A DNA stretch of 64,000 nt from Bathynomus jamesi (GCA_023014485.1 JAJOZX010000873.1:248001-312000); one strand, 5' to 3'. Positions 54,084 through 64,000 are shown, counted from the first letter of the stretch. Translations and numbers: made by a program. The notes: generated by a model not told the origin, from the letters alone.

Positions 54084-55195
54084 CACTATATGATCAAAAG
54101 TATTCGGACACCCCGGAAAATCCGCATTTCTGCAAATATCACCTTCGCCGAAAGGTATGCTGGGAAAAAGCGTGGCGAAACTATAATGCTGAGGTGTTCT
54201 GTTAAGTTATCAGTAACTGTTGTGAAGCCATGCCGCGCGGACGTGAACTCTCCGAGTTCCAACGTGGACTCTTCATCGGATGTTATTTAAGTAACGTTTC
54301 TATACGAAACATTGCAGCCAAACAGGATATACCAAAGTCGACTGTAGCGGATGTTATCATGAGATGGAAGCACGATGGTGCAACTAACGCGAAAAAACGT
54401 TCCGGATGACCACGCAAACTGACAGAACGTGATAGAAGAAGTCTGGTACGACATGTCAAGAAGTCCCGCATGTCCTCTGCCGCTTCCATCACTGAGGAGA
54501 TAGGAAGAGCACCCGGTACCTCCGTTAGTACTGTAACTATCCGCAGAGAGATGCACAGACTCGGTTATTATGGTAGAGCAGCTGTACACAAGCCACTGAT
54601 TACAAAAGTTAATGCCACGCGTCGTTTGGCCTGGTGTGTCTCCCGTCGTTCCTGGACTGTGGAGGACTGGAAAACTGTTCTTTGGAGTGACGAGTCGCGG
54701 TATTCACTCTTCCAGTCTGATGGGTGTGGTGACAGCCCGGAGAACGGCTTCTTCCTGACTGTGTACGTCCAACGGTGAAGTTCGGTGGAGGGTCCATCAT
54801 GGTATGGGGTTGTTTTTCTTGGCTAGGGCTCGGCCCATTGGTTGTTATACCCAATACCATGAACGCTGACGTTTATCTCGACGTTCTGGACAATTCGGCC
54901 CTCCCTACACTGTGGCAATACTACGGAGATGGCCATTGTTTGTTTCAATAGGATCGAGCTCCCTGCCATACTGCAAGGCGTGTGCAGGACTGGTTTCGTG
55001 AAAATAAGGTGGATTTGTTAGACTGGCCTGCTCAGAGCCCCGATCTCAACCCAATCGAGCACATGTGGGACGAACTGGAGCGACGGATACGAAACCGCAC
55101 ACCATGCCTGGCTTCACTTGCATCAGCTCTGCAAGAGGAATGGCGAGCCATTCCTGGCCAGACTTACCGAAAACTGGTGGAAAGTATGCCTCTAT
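54084..55195 (+). mobile_element. Tc1 element inside the hAT, right end lost
   Basis: Left end CACTATATGATCAAAAGTAT after TA, the classic Tc1 terminal type. The mirror end is missing: the transposase C terminus runs at about 55190 into TATATATATGCATAT, after which hAT sequence resumes. Confidence 0.82.
54230..55195 (+). pseudogene. Tc1 transposase
   Basis: From ATG 54230: helix-turn-helix region (LSEFQRGLFIGCYL, IPKSTVADVIMRW), a TGA at 54407 in the GRPRKL hinge (probable CGA to TGA change), second DNA-binding part (TSVSTVTIRREMHRLGY), VLWSDESRYSLF (first Asp), a shift near 54770, then APCHTARRVQDWF and LDWPAQSPDLNPIEHMWDEL (second Asp region and Glu; DD34E type). Three breaks. The last ~15 residues of the usual C terminus are lost. 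Confidence 0.88.
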
Positions 55196-55515
55196 ATATA
55201 TGCATATCAAGTTATACAATAGTAGATTTTTACTTTCGTTAATGTAGACTGTAAGTAATGTTTTTGGTTTAATAATTTTTTTCCTTAAATAAAAATGTCA
55301 TAATGGCATAGCTATAACCATTAAGACTTAAATTTAGAGAAATTGAGCTTAAAAAGTAGCCTGATGATTCACTTGGTAGTGATGAAATGCCATTCTGGGT
55401 TAATATAATCAAAGTATATTATTATTTAGAGGCAGGAGTCGGAGTTGACCCTTCTAAAATTCTAGTAGTCGGAGTCGGAGGCTTGGTCTACCAACTCCAC
55501 AGCCCTGGTAACTTT

Positions 55516-55628
55516 ACCTCTAATGATACTTTCAAGTAATTTGCAAATAATGGAGGTGAGGCTGATGGATCTGTAGTTTTTTGCCAGGTTTCTCTCCTTT
55601 TTTAAAGATTGGAGCCACATTTGCTTTC
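55516..55628 (-). pseudogene. CR1-B RT, NVAPIFKKG fragment
   Basis: Minus strand 55628-55516 encodes KANVAPIFKKGE and the start of the NYRPISL region, with frameshifts. Sits between the hAT at 55507 and the MITE at 55629; joins 56427 upstream. Confidence 0.75.
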
Positions 55629-56418
55629 GGTTAATATTCGTCTTTTAACCTGCTCATGTGCGGTTAAAACTATAATATATTGAATTGCCATTCAAAACTG
55701 ACTAAGAAAATATATATCTTATGTTGTGCAAATTTGTTGAAATGTACTTTTTTTAATAAAATATATTTCCTGTTTTGGCTATAATGTACTTTTTTCATAA
55801 AATATTTTTCTTGATTGGGCTATTTTTTTGCTACTCTGCAACGTAATTAGTTGGTTGGGTTTTGTTCTGGCTATTTATTTTTTTTCAAATTGGATTCAGT
55901 TTAGTGGTGTTTGTGATAGAATTATGATGTGCCATTTGCGTGATTTTGACTGAGAACTTGATTCGTCATGTGCCCTAGATGAAGACAAAGGATTGGATGT
56001 TTTTATCAATTACAGCGTTATTCTCTCATCCTTAACTTGCCCGAAATGTGACAGTGAGTGCCTAATACGAAGAGATCGGAAGATATTTAGGTGAAATAAC
56101 CAATATTAACCGGTTAGGTTAATTGAATGCCTGGTTAGGTCAACTATACACACTTGATGATTGGTTAGGTTAAGTCATGATATTTTTGTTAGTTTAAATG
56201 AAAATGATGAGAGCAAATTTTTTTGGTTAATTTTGAAGTGTTTCGTACAAAACAGCCATCCATTTCATGTGCAAATACATAGTTTTCAAGATGATGATAT
56301 CTCGAAAACTACGCATTTACACAGGAAATGGATGGTAGATTCGTGCAAAATACCTCAAAATTGACCAGAAAAGTTTCTCATCATAAAAACAGACTGGGTG
56401 TTAAAATGAATAATTATC
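55629..56418. mobile_element. MITE with GG left end, 8-bp TSD, related core and internal foldback
   Basis: TTGCTTTC at 55621-55628 and 56419-56426 is a perfect duplication inside CR1-B. Left end GGTTAATATTCGTCTTTTAA; right end reverse-complemented GATAATTATTCATTTTAACA, only loosely inverted. Inside are a core-like segment at 56113-56195 (CCGGTTAGGTTAATTGAATG, GATGATTGGTTAGGTTAAGT) and a foldback pair at about 56212-56375 (TTTTGGTTAATTTTGAAGTG and mirror). The left end recurs at 62001 and 62076. Confidence 0.85.
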
Positions 56419-56426
56419 TTGCTTTC

Positions 56427-56876
56427 TTCCAATCCTCTGGAATTTCATACATATCAATGATTTATTAAAAATAATTTCTAGTGCCTGTGCTATATTCTTT
56501 TTGGCAGCTTTTATGACTATTGGATGCATTTCATTTGGCCCTGGAGATTTTTCCATTTTTAATTTATCTATTGCTTTTAGGATATCTAGTTTTGTTACCC
56601 TTAATTCATTTATTTCTCTATCTTGTCCTGGTAGTATAATATCAGGAATATTATTTAAATTTTCATTTGTGAATACTGATAAGTACTTTAGTTCTTCAGT
56701 TATTTCAAGATCATCATCTATAGTTTTATCCATATGGAGGGGGCCAATTTTCTTTTTCACTCTACTTTTCAAATTGAAGTGACTGAAAAACTTCTTAGGA
56801 TTGTTTTTTGAATTCTTGGCTAGGCTCTTTTCCAGGTCTCGTTTGCTTTCTCGCAAATGCTTCTTTTACTTTTATA
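56427..56876 (-). pseudogene. CR1-B linker and RT start
   Basis: Minus strand 56856-56427: NSKNNPKKFFSHFNLKSRVK, IGPLHMDKTIDDDLEITEEL and KSPGPNEMHPIVIKAAKKN, the standard linker before the RT fingers of CR1. One open frame over 140 codons. Flanked by a Tc1 element upstream and a MITE downstream. Confidence 0.8.
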
Positions 56877-56878
56877 TA

Positions 56879-58260
56879 CTGGTCAAAAAAAGAAACTCAA
56901 TTAGCTTGCATATGGTGTAAAATTTAAGTTGTTAGTGGTATTATCACAGTTTCAAGATTATGGTTAAATGTTTGTTCAAATCTTTTAAAGCCACTTAGTG
57001 CATGTTTTTAAACCTGACTAATCCTGGCTAAGACGCCATTTTGTTACAAACAATAAACAGAGATTAAATTGAATGTATTCTTTATGAAGGCATGCATTTT
57101 TTCTTTGACTTCACAGAATACACACTGCCCATTGAGAAAACCAAACTTTTTCCCGCGATTGAGGCATGCCACGACTCTCAGAGGTCGTGCCTTGGGCATG
57201 TTGGATGCAGGCATGTCTGCTGTCCAAGTTGCACAACGAATGCATGTGCATCCCAGCACAATCTCTAGGCTTGTTAGATGGTACAATGCCACAGGAAGTG
57301 TTCAGGACCTGCCAAGACGTGGGCGACCTCGTGTGACGACCCAACGCCAGGATCGCCACATTGTACTGCAGCACCTGCGTCATCAGCAGTGGAATGCTCG
57401 TCAGACAGCCAGAGAGACACCTGGTATCCACAACAACAGAATTAGTGACCAGACCGTCAGAAACCGACTCCGTAATGCAGGACTCCGATCCCGCAGGCCT
57501 TACAGAGGTCATTTTCTCTGATGCAAGAAGGCAATGACGCCTGCAATGGGCCTATCAGCACCGTGACTGGACACAAAGAATGTGCCAAGTCCTCTTTTCT
57601 GACGAGTCTCGCTTCAGACTGTCCAATTCTGATGGCTGTGTCAGGGTATACAGATGACCAGGGGAGCGATACTCAGATGCTGCAGTAGTGGAGCATGACA
57701 GATGGGGAGGACCCAGTGTCATGGTTTAGGCAGGAATTGCCTTTGCTTCAAGAACTGAGCTGGTGGTTGTTGATGGCGCTCTGACTGCCCAGCGCTACAG
57801 GGATGAGATTCTTCACCCACATGTTCTTCCATTCATGAGGCAACATCCAGAATTGGTGCTCCTGCAACAGGACAATGCCAGACCTCATGCAGCCAGGATA
57901 GTGCAGGCGTACCTGCAGGGACAACAGGTGCAGACCTTACCATGGCCAGCCTTCAGCCCAGACATGTCACCGATAGAGCATGCATGGGATGAACTTGAAC
58001 GGCGAGTTCGCAGATGTCAGCATCAGCCGCAGAACATCAGGGAACTGACCAATGCAATTATTGAAGAGTGGAGGGCCATCCCTGTTGCTTTCCTGCAGAG
58101 ACTGTTGAGGTCGATGAGGGCCAGACTCCAAGCCTGCATTGTGGCTAGGGGTGGCCATACGCGTTATTGACTGTTTGTTATGTTAAAGAATCATTTACTA
58201 TATACTGAGTCCTCATGTTTATTAATAAATCTCAAAAATTGCGTTTCTTTTTTTGACCAG
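56879..58260 (+). mobile_element. Tc1-type element in CR1-B
   Basis: Ends CTGGTCAAAAAAAGAAACTC and its mirror, flanked by TA on both sides. Carries a transposase on + with one main break. Confidence 0.9.
57132..58170 (+). pseudogene. Tc1-type transposase (DD34E)
   Basis: N-terminal helix-turn-helix pair: RGRALGMLDAGMSAVQVAQR and VHPSTISRLVRWYNATG, the GRPRVT hinge, then DQTVRNRLRNAGLRSRRPY. A TGA near 57519 and a frame change break the middle, where TDWTQRMCQVLFSDESRF-like first-Asp sequence is visible across frames at about 57565-57615. The last part (57763-58170) is open: LLQQDNARPHAARIVQ (second Asp) and LPWPAFSPDMSPIEHAWDEL (Glu). Best preserved Tc1 in the window but not intact. Confidence 0.85.
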
Positions 58261-58262
58261 TA

Positions 58263-59174
58263 TATATTTCGGAGTCTGTGCCATTTTTAGTTCTTTTGAA
58301 TTTATGAAATGCTTTTGTTTTTTCTCTGATTGCTCTTTTTACATTGCAGTTTATCCAAGGTTGTTTTTTATTTTTTTCAGTTCTGATTTTATACTGTGGG
58401 ATATGCTTCCTTTGTATGTTCATTATTATACTTTTAAATTCTTCCCACATGCTAGTTACTGTCTGTTCAGGCTGTAGAATATCTGTCCAATTTATTAGAC
58501 ACAGATCATTTACTAGTCCATTTATATTTCCTCTTTAAATATCTGGGATTTCTACTTTGTTTTCACTAGGTCTTGAATTACAAACAATATTAAACTGAAG
58601 GATACAATGATCACCTGAACCTAGTGTTTCTGAAACTGAGATATCCTGGAAGGTATCTGGATTATTTGTTAGAATTAAATCTAGAATGGCATCTGCCCTG
58701 GTTGGCTTCTTTACTAACTGGGTTAATCCATTCTCAATTATACAGTCTAAGAATCTCATTACTTTCTGGTGTTTGTAATATTTCCCAGTCTGTATGCCTA
58801 TAATTGAAATCTCCAACAATAATAATATTGCTTGTCATTGTTTTATTTATTTCATCAATAAGTTTATTTTCTACATACTTATTTTCTTCTTTACTTTTGG
58901 GGATTCCTCCAACTGAACATCCCTCCTGGCATTTTTATGCCCAATATCTATCCATATAGATTCAACTATATCTTCTTTAACGGAAGTAACTTCAACTGGA
59001 TTCAGATTTGTCTTGGCATAAATAAATACTCCGCTACCCTCTGAATATTTACATTCATAATAAAAAAGTTCATAGCCATCAATTTCATAAGTAATGGTAT
59101 TATCTCTTTCACTAAATGGACTATTTGGTATCGTACTGAATTTTGTCCAAGTTTCAGTGACAATTATAACATTA
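58263..59174 (-). pseudogene. CR1-B endonuclease, middle and C-terminal part
   Basis: Minus strand from 59170: IVTETWTKFSTIPNSPFSER (Glu block ETW), DGYELFYYECK, GSGVFIYAKTNLNPVE, a break near 58870, then VKKPTRADAILDLILTNN and SETLGSGDHCILQF (GDH where SDH is usual). It then passes to the linker (FKSIIMNIQRKHIPQYK, RAIREKTKAFHKFK) down to 58263. Some frameshifts. Confidence 0.8.
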
Positions 59175-59182
59175 GAATTTTC

Positions 59183-59394
59183 GGTGCTACTGTAGTATGC
59201 GGTCTACCTACGATTTGGCGGTCTACCTTTTAATTATAGCTTCTTATCTTGTTTACTAATTGTTTGTTTACATCCCATTGTCAATGGCCCTTGACGATTG
59301 GTTAGGTTTAGTCATGATATTTTCGTTAGTTTTAACGAAAATATCATGACTAAACCTAACCAACCATCGGTAGACCGCATACTACAGTAGCACC
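59183..59394. mobile_element. 212-bp foldback MITE with perfect 8-bp TSD and GGTTAGGTTT core
   Basis: GAATTTTC at 59175-59182 and 59395-59402 flank ends GGTGCTACTGTAGTATGCGG and its mirror. The right half is a hairpin with arms about 59288-59331 and 59334-59370 (TTGACGATTGGTTAGGTTTA, GATATTTTCGTTAG). GCGGTCTACC is duplicated near the left end. Interrupts CR1-B. Confidence 0.93.
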
Positions 59395-59402
59395 GAATTT
59401 TC

Positions 59403-59780
59403 AATTCCTATGTATGCTTTGAATTCATTTATTTTATCTCGGATACTTCTTGCATTTACATAGAAAAATGACAAAGAACCCTTGGAATATTTTGCTTGTA
59501 ATTTAGTCTGGTTCTTGTTCTGTGATGGTATGTTATTTGCATCTCTCTTACTTTCTTTGTTGACCTTTTTCTTTTGAGTTTTAATTATATTTTTTATTAG
59601 TTTATTGTTATCAAGAGTATTGGTATTTGTACTAATTTGGCCTATTCCTTTTGGTTTTTAGTCAATTATATGATACAATCTTTGATAGTAAATTAGTCCC
59701 TTTACTATTAAGGTGAATTCCATCTCTGTTATAGAACTTTTTTTTTTTTTTTTTTTGTAAAATTTATTCCACAGTTCAAT
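59403..59780 (-). pseudogene. CR1-B ORF2 start and inter-ORF region
   Basis: Minus strand near 59500-59403 reads SLSFFYVNARSIRDKINEFK, the Asn block at the endonuclease N terminus. Upstream (59500-59780) is a Lys/Asn-rich segment and the end of ORF1 with a T-homopolymer at 59738-59757. Confidence 0.7.
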
Positions 59781-59783
59781 ATA

Positions 59784-60367
59784 CAGGGCTATTCAAATTG
59801 ATTCATCTGATTTCAACTGAGAATACTTCCGTACCTATCAACTGTGCATCAACTGGGCATACATCACATGAAAGAGGAAATCTCCGAGTTTTACAAGATC
59901 ACCGCGAGAGGGCTCCAAATTCACGCCGTGGCCTAGCCTAGCAACAAACAGTCGGTGTGAAAATGGCGTCTGCACAGCAGAAGGCATTTTGTGTGGCAGT
60001 TTTCGAGCTGTAAATCGGTAGTCACAGTGCAGCGTGAGTTTCGTCGATGTTACAGAACAGATTCACCGGGTGCTCAGAGCATCCGTCGGTGGTATCGGCA
60101 GTTCGAGGAAACAGGATGTTTGTGTAAAGGCAAGTCCACAGGACGACCGCGCGTGTCTGAGAACATGCTGGAGCGAGTATGGGAGGAATTCGACTATCGT
60201 GTCGATGTTGCTCGTGTAACTAGGGGAAGTCACATAGAGCATTTATGAGGTGAGAGACAAAATTTGGACAGTTTTTCTTTTGGTTGATGTATCACAAATC
60301 ACACTGTATTTGTAACATTAAAAAATATTCTCATTTGAAATCAGGTGAATCATTTTGAATAGCCCTG
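59784..60367 (+). mobile_element. Mariner-type element in CR1-B ORF1, internally deleted
   Basis: CAGGGCTATTCAAATTGATT at 59784 is mirrored by AATCATTTTGAATAGCCCTG ending at 60367; TA on both sides. Contains a + strand mini-transposase. Confidence 0.9.
59963..60248 (+). pseudogene. Mariner-type mini-transposase: N terminus joined to C terminus
   Basis: ATG 59963 starts MASAQQKAFCV; after an early frame change the frame 59991-60248 reads KSVVTVQREFRRCYRTDSPG, SIRRWYRQFEETGCLCKG (helix-turn-helix half), GRPRVSENMLERVWEEFDYR and VDVARVTRGSHIEHL, the family's C-terminal end. About 200 residues with all catalytic positions are missing between GRPRVS and LERVW. The junction keeps the reading frame. 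Confidence 0.82.
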
Positions 60368-60369
60368 TA

Positions 60370-60780
60370 TATAATTTCCATGCTCTGACATAGTGTCTTA
60401 AGCCTACTATTTATATATAGTGCTTGTGAGTACCACTTATTATTCTCATGTATCCTGCGAATTATACCTGTGATAGATGTTTTAAGGTTAGGTCTCCATT
60501 CCTTTAACTTTGTTAATAGTTGTTTATATGACTCCATGATTTCTTCGGAGTGCTTACCCTTTATATCATTTCCACCTACATGTATAACCATATTTTTTGG
60601 TACAGTTAGGTTAATACCAGATCCTTTTTCTATAATTTTATTACTAATTCTATTTATCCCTGCACCTGGATAACAGTAAGCTATGCTACCTCTAGGTAAT
60701 TTAGATCCTAGGCCCCTCACTTGAGAGTCACTTATAACGGATGCTGGTTCAAACACACCTATAGCTTTAGAGTGCCTAGG
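60370..60780 (-). pseudogene. CR1-B ORF1, SGNH esterase domain
   Basis: Minus strand: VISDSQVRGLGSKL (block I, catalytic Ser), CYPGAGINRISNKI, MVIHVGGNDIKGK (block III) and SITGIIRRIHENNKWYSQAL. The block V Asp/His part lies beyond the mariner insertion near 59750 (RDGIHLNSKG-type sequence visible across 59730-59690). Same domain as CR1-A ORF1. Confidence 0.8.
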
Positions 60781-60978
60781 TTTATACGAGTCTGGATTAT
60801 TATTGCTAAAATTGTTTTATAGGCCTACTTTCTTCAGCTTTCTCATCTTGATCCTGGACCAGTGAGAAAGTATGAAACTGATTGGTTAGTTCTATAAGGA
60901 CACTTTTCCAAGTGGCTCTTGAATTCTAGCTTTCCAGGTTTTCCTTGGTTTAGTCCACTCATCATTTTCAGAAATTGT

Positions 60979-61305
60979 CTAAGGATATCTAGGCCTGGGC
61001 TCACTATGAGGTATAGGGACATTTAAGTTTACTTGAACTGCTACTTCAATAGATTTAGGCTCAACTTTAGGCTTTGGCAAGGGCCTAAGATTAGCAATGA
61101 AATTCTCAACTTCTATGCTACAGTTATTGCAAAACCACATTAATTTTATATTTTGTGTAACTGCAGTATCCAGGCCTTTATAGATATCATTGGATAACTT
61201 AATACAACTGGCATGGTACCAGTCATCACATTTATCACAAGCTACTGCTCTATCCTTGTTTGTCACTTCTACTTTACAAATCTTACAATCACTGTCATGC
61301 ACCAT
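60979..61305 (-). pseudogene. CR1-B ORF1, PHD finger
   Basis: ATG 61305 (minus). Zinc-binding pattern C-x2-C (CKIC), C-x2-C (CDKC), H-x2-C (WYHASC) and C-x2-C (FCNNC) identifies a PHD finger, a domain already described in ORF1 of some CR1 elements. It is followed by a Pro/Glu/Val linker. The frame is open for 108 codons, and a break near 60980 separates it from the esterase. Likely the natural start of ORF1. Confidence 0.85.
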
Positions 61306-62000
61306 TTTCTAAAAATGGGATATCACTAGCACTTTAGGAAACCACTGATCACACTTTGGTTAAGTTTGGTTATGTTTGACTAAAAACTTATGGACTTGGA
61401 GATTTCTTAATCTTCTATGGATCTCTTGTATAATGTTTGTACCTGTTGAGTCTGAAACATTATTTTGTTAGGCCTCGCTTCTGTTTGTAGGGCATGCGGC
61501 TCTCTCTCGATGTAGGGCCGTAGATGATGGAGTTATGCAACAAGTTTATTGGGTTTAATTAATATGGGCATTCACTACGCTTAAATACCTGAAGGAATAG
61601 GCCTACCATTTGAGTTATTAGGTTTATATTACTTGGTATTCACTCAGAACTTATAGGAAGATTAAGTACTGTATGTCTCCCTCACTTAAAGCTTTGATTG
61701 GAACACACACAGCTCTGCAATGAGCTAATATAAATTTCTTTGTTTTCAATTTCGCTGACTACAAAGTCCCCAGATGTCCAATCATCTCACAAAGTAATTT
61801 TCATGTGTCAGCGATGGAAGATTTTGATACAAAATAATGCATTTTTCTTATGTGCACCCAATGCCTCCATATTGGGTTCTATTTATTATTTTCATTCCCA
61901 ATAGGCTATGTCGCCAATTCCAAGGCAATTTTGTAGATATTTAATTCAATTAATAATTTGTATTTAATTAAGAAATAAAGGTACCATGTACAATACCATG
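61306..62000. other. Probable CR1-B 5' region; nothing else recognised
   Basis: By position this would be the CR1-B 5' UTR (minus strand). No coding frame, TIR or RNA signature seen. GGCCTA-rich short motifs occur. Confidence 0.4.
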
Positions 62001-62105
62001 GGTTAATATTTGTCTTTTAACCCGCTCATGCGCGGTTAAAACAGTACAATATATTGAATTGCCATTCAAAACTGAGGTTAATATTCGTCTTTTAACCCGC
62101 TCAGT
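62001..62105. repeat. Two tandem left ends of the 55.6-kb MITE family
   Basis: GGTTAATATTTGTCTTTTAA at 62001 and GGTTAATATTCGTCTTTTAA at 62076, a 75-bp period, matching 55629-55705 (including GAATTGCCATTCAAAACTGA). The second copy stops after AACCCGCTCA. Confidence 0.8.
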
Positions 62106-62391
62106 CTAGGGTGGCAATAAAAAATGAAGTCGCAAAATTTAAAATGTGCGGGTGCTCATTTTATTCAGTTTATTGAAAAAACAAATTCTGCCAAATTTCA
62201 AGTTCCTAATCTTATTTTAAGTGGTGGTACAAGACACAAAGAACTTTGTGCTCTAGGCTATTGGAAACGAGTGTTTGAGAGCTTCAAAGTTATACAAAAC
62301 AAAAAACTGAAAAGAACGATTCTGATAAGACTCAAACAACCTCAAATAGGACTGCAATAGCTTGTAGTGATCTGATAGATTACAATTATGC
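62106..62391. other. No supported feature
   Basis: A 78-codon frame is open on + (62124-62360) with basic and hydrophobic residues but no recognised motif. It starts right after the MITE ends and may be part of that element family. I do not call it a gene. Confidence 0.35.
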
Positions 62392-64000
62392 CTAATTTTT
62401 CTGGCTTCGAATGAACGTGGATTTATTGGTATCAGGGAACATCTTCTGGTGCTGCTTCACAACCTGAAGAATGTATTGCTGTTGATCCTCCTGTGTGGTC
62501 AGCACAGCGTTAAAATCTTTCATTAGGGCAACTCCTCTTTCTGCGGGATCATTGACAACACTGATGGCAGAGACGTGCTGTTTCACTTGTTGAAAATCTT
62601 CATCTTCCCACTGCTCCGGATCCTTGGAGAGGAAGGATGTGGGAAGCTGGAGCAGGTGGAAGAAGGCCAATGTGTTCTTCATGACAAAGGCTGCCAAAGA
62701 AAGATGTTCAGCATCTCGCACATCAATTGTCACACGAGGCGAAGGACTCTTCCTTTCTTCATTTTTGAGCGCCTCAACCATGCCTCTTTTCACCGCGCTG
62801 CTGAGATATTCATCAAAAAAGGCCAAAGCGACCAACTTTTCACTTAAGTACCAAAGATGGCTAGTGATCCCTTTCAAAGCGGCCTCTGCCACGCGTCGGT
62901 TAACTTGTCTGTACTGCACCAGCTTTTGTATCAGCTCCAAGTCCAACCGCGGAGCATATTTGGCTACTGGGGCATTGAACCAAACTTTAACGTAAATCTC
63001 TGCAACAAAGAGGCAGAAGTCAGTAACACCCTGGAGCTCCTGGTCCGTGAGTTTCCCCAAGTTCCGCAACTGGTGACGGTACAAGAAGATCTTAAATGCA
63101 TAGATGCATTTTGCCATCCACTGTGCCCTGTGGAGGGCACCCGGAGTTTGAATATGATTTCCCCGTGGTAGATTTATTCCGAGAAATAGCAGTACGAGTT
63201 CCAGGAATTCACGGTAATCATCGCGAGGCTACTGAGATCTCAACTGTTCGTGCACAAACTCTGCAACTTTCTCCTTGAATGCATGCATCCGATCTGCCAC
63301 CTCACAGTCTCCCTCAGCAGAAAGAAACAAATCCTTTACAATCTTTGGCCACACCTCCGCCAATCTTTGAAAGAGCTTGATCTTTGGTCCCGAAGAGCAT
63401 GCTACTAAGGCTTCGAAAACTTTTTTGAGAAGTATTTCCGCGATGTGATGACAAGCAAGATTGAGAAGTTTCTTCCCAAGCTTCTGCTCGAGGAATTGAC
63501 AAGCGCCGTTCAAGCGACCGGTGTTACATGATGTCGTGTCAAAAGACATGGCTACGATCCCGGGAGATAACTGCCAGTCTTCCAGCATGTCATGCACTGC
63601 TGTTGCCTGCGCCAGACCTGTTGATGATGGCAGCTTTGGTACCCCCAACAGCTTCATCACACCTTCTCCTGAAGCCAGGACTGGAAGGCGATCGACCTTC
63701 TCTTTGTTTGTAAGGTCTGGAAGGAGCTTGCCATCCCAATGAACTGTTAATGGTACCGTGGGGGAAAAGGACCTTCTCAGCTCATCCGCGATGTCTTGGT
63801 GGAATTTCATTCGAGCTAGTCGGATTGTGTCTCGATTCAATGCGTAGTGCTCCATACTTTGTCCAGCAGCTGCTAAGGTATTGGCCACAACATGGACTGC
63901 CTGGCGATTGGATATCTTTGTGCGGTCCAACGCTTGCGCCAGTTCTTGAGTAACAATCTGATTTAACCCTCTTGATCTTTTCCTCTTGGGAGTGGCAGAT
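62392..64000 (-). pseudogene. Unnamed protein family, possibly transposase-like; one in-frame stop; runs off the window
   Basis: Minus-strand frame open from the window edge to 62392 (about 535 codons) except for one TAG at 63229-63231; the codons on both sides (VHEQLRSQ before, PRDDYREFLEL after) read as one continuous protein. The start lies beyond 64000. Features: basic PKRKRSRG near the edge (NLS-like), LTVHWDGKLLPDL, MSFDTTSCNTG, LACHHIAEILL, a helical stretch with WMAKCIYAFKIFLYRHQ, HLWYLSEKLVALAFFDEYL and VVNDPAERGVALMKDFN near the C terminus. The order of Asp, Asp, Cys-His-His and a late Glu recalls RNase H-fold (hAT-like) transposases, but I cannot assign it. No TIRs are visible because the far end is outside. 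Confidence 0.6.

Larger units (their letters stand above)
51509..55507 (+). mobile_element. hAT element with transposase gene and perfect 8-bp TSD
   Basis: GTAACTTT at 51501-51508 and 55508-55515 flank ends CAGGGCTGTGGAGTCGG and (reverse complement) CAGGGCTGTGGAGTTGG, with GGAGTCGGAGTCGG sub-terminal repeats. It carries a nearly full transposase gene with few breaks and a nested Tc1 element at 54084. Confidence 0.95.
48910..61400 (-). mobile_element. CR1-type LINE (CR1-B) with seven insertions
   Basis: Minus-strand CR1 whose pieces, joined across later insertions, run from ORF1 (PHD finger, esterase) near 61305 through endonuclease and RT to a 3' region near 48950. The insertions are at 59784, 59183, 56879, 55629, 51509, 50676 and 49325, each with its own target duplication. 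Total CR1 sequence is about 4.5-5 kb, close to full length. The 5' and 3' limits are estimates. Confidence 0.85.

Noticed and set aside
62124..62360. 78-codon + strand frame as a gene
   Set aside because: No motif, and it begins inside or next to MITE ends; length is compatible with chance.

Overview
This window is non-coding, repeat-dominated DNA from an animal genome. The element mix (CR1-type LINEs with PHD and esterase ORF1, a CsRn1-type Ty3/gypsy element, BEL/Pao, many mariner and Tc1 copies, hAT elements, long TA microsatellites, TTAGG-like tracts) fits an arthropod, most likely a crustacean or chelicerate; this is an inference and no species is claimed. There is no bacterial gene, no operon and no CRISPR. 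Nearly every long reading frame belongs to a transposable element, and most are broken by stops or frameshifts. Terminal inverted repeats (TIRs) and target-site duplications (TSDs) read directly from the sequence allow the insertions to be ordered.

Layout. 0-7.7 kb: a decayed BEL/Pao retrotransposon (gag to integrase, + strand) with a deleted hAT in its leader. 7.7-9.6 kb: three nested DNA elements (hAT-like, mariner, Tigger-like). 9.96-12.66 kb: LINE-A1. 12.7-20.6 kb: small mariners, hAT derivatives, foldback elements, two tRNA-derived SINEs, a LINE 3' end, a LINE remnant, and one non-transposon candidate: a small secreted Cys-rich peptide gene on the minus strand (16.3-16.6 kb). 21.2-43.2 kb: a nested stack with Tigger-like ends outside; inside them LINE-B copy 2 (+); inside that LINE-B copy 1 (-), with a 12-14 bp TSD; inside copy 1 a nearly undamaged CsRn1-clade gypsy element (24,342-32,354) with 1.3 kb LTRs, a 4-bp TSD and an open pol frame. 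LINE-B copy 2 is also interrupted by a foldback mariner plus a CR1 element and by a small hAT.

43.2-48.9 kb: hAT and CR1 fragments, LINE-A2 (-), a hAT element enclosing a 587-bp foldback element, and a Tc1 remnant. 48.9-61.3 kb: one CR1 element (-) carrying seven independent insertions: three 8-bp-TSD foldback elements, a Tigger-like element, a large hAT with its own Tc1, a Tc1 and a mariner. 62.4-64.0 kb: a long minus-strand frame of a family I cannot name, running off the window edge and interrupted by one in-frame stop.

The most notable signals are (i) a group of foldback elements with 8-bp TSDs and GG ends whose outer ends differ but which share a GGTTAGGTT-containing core; (ii) the unnamed protein at the right edge; (iii) the Cys-rich secreted peptide candidate; (iv) 2A-like motifs near the N terminus of LINE-B; and (v) a hammerhead-like motif in a small element at 13.7-13.9 kb.
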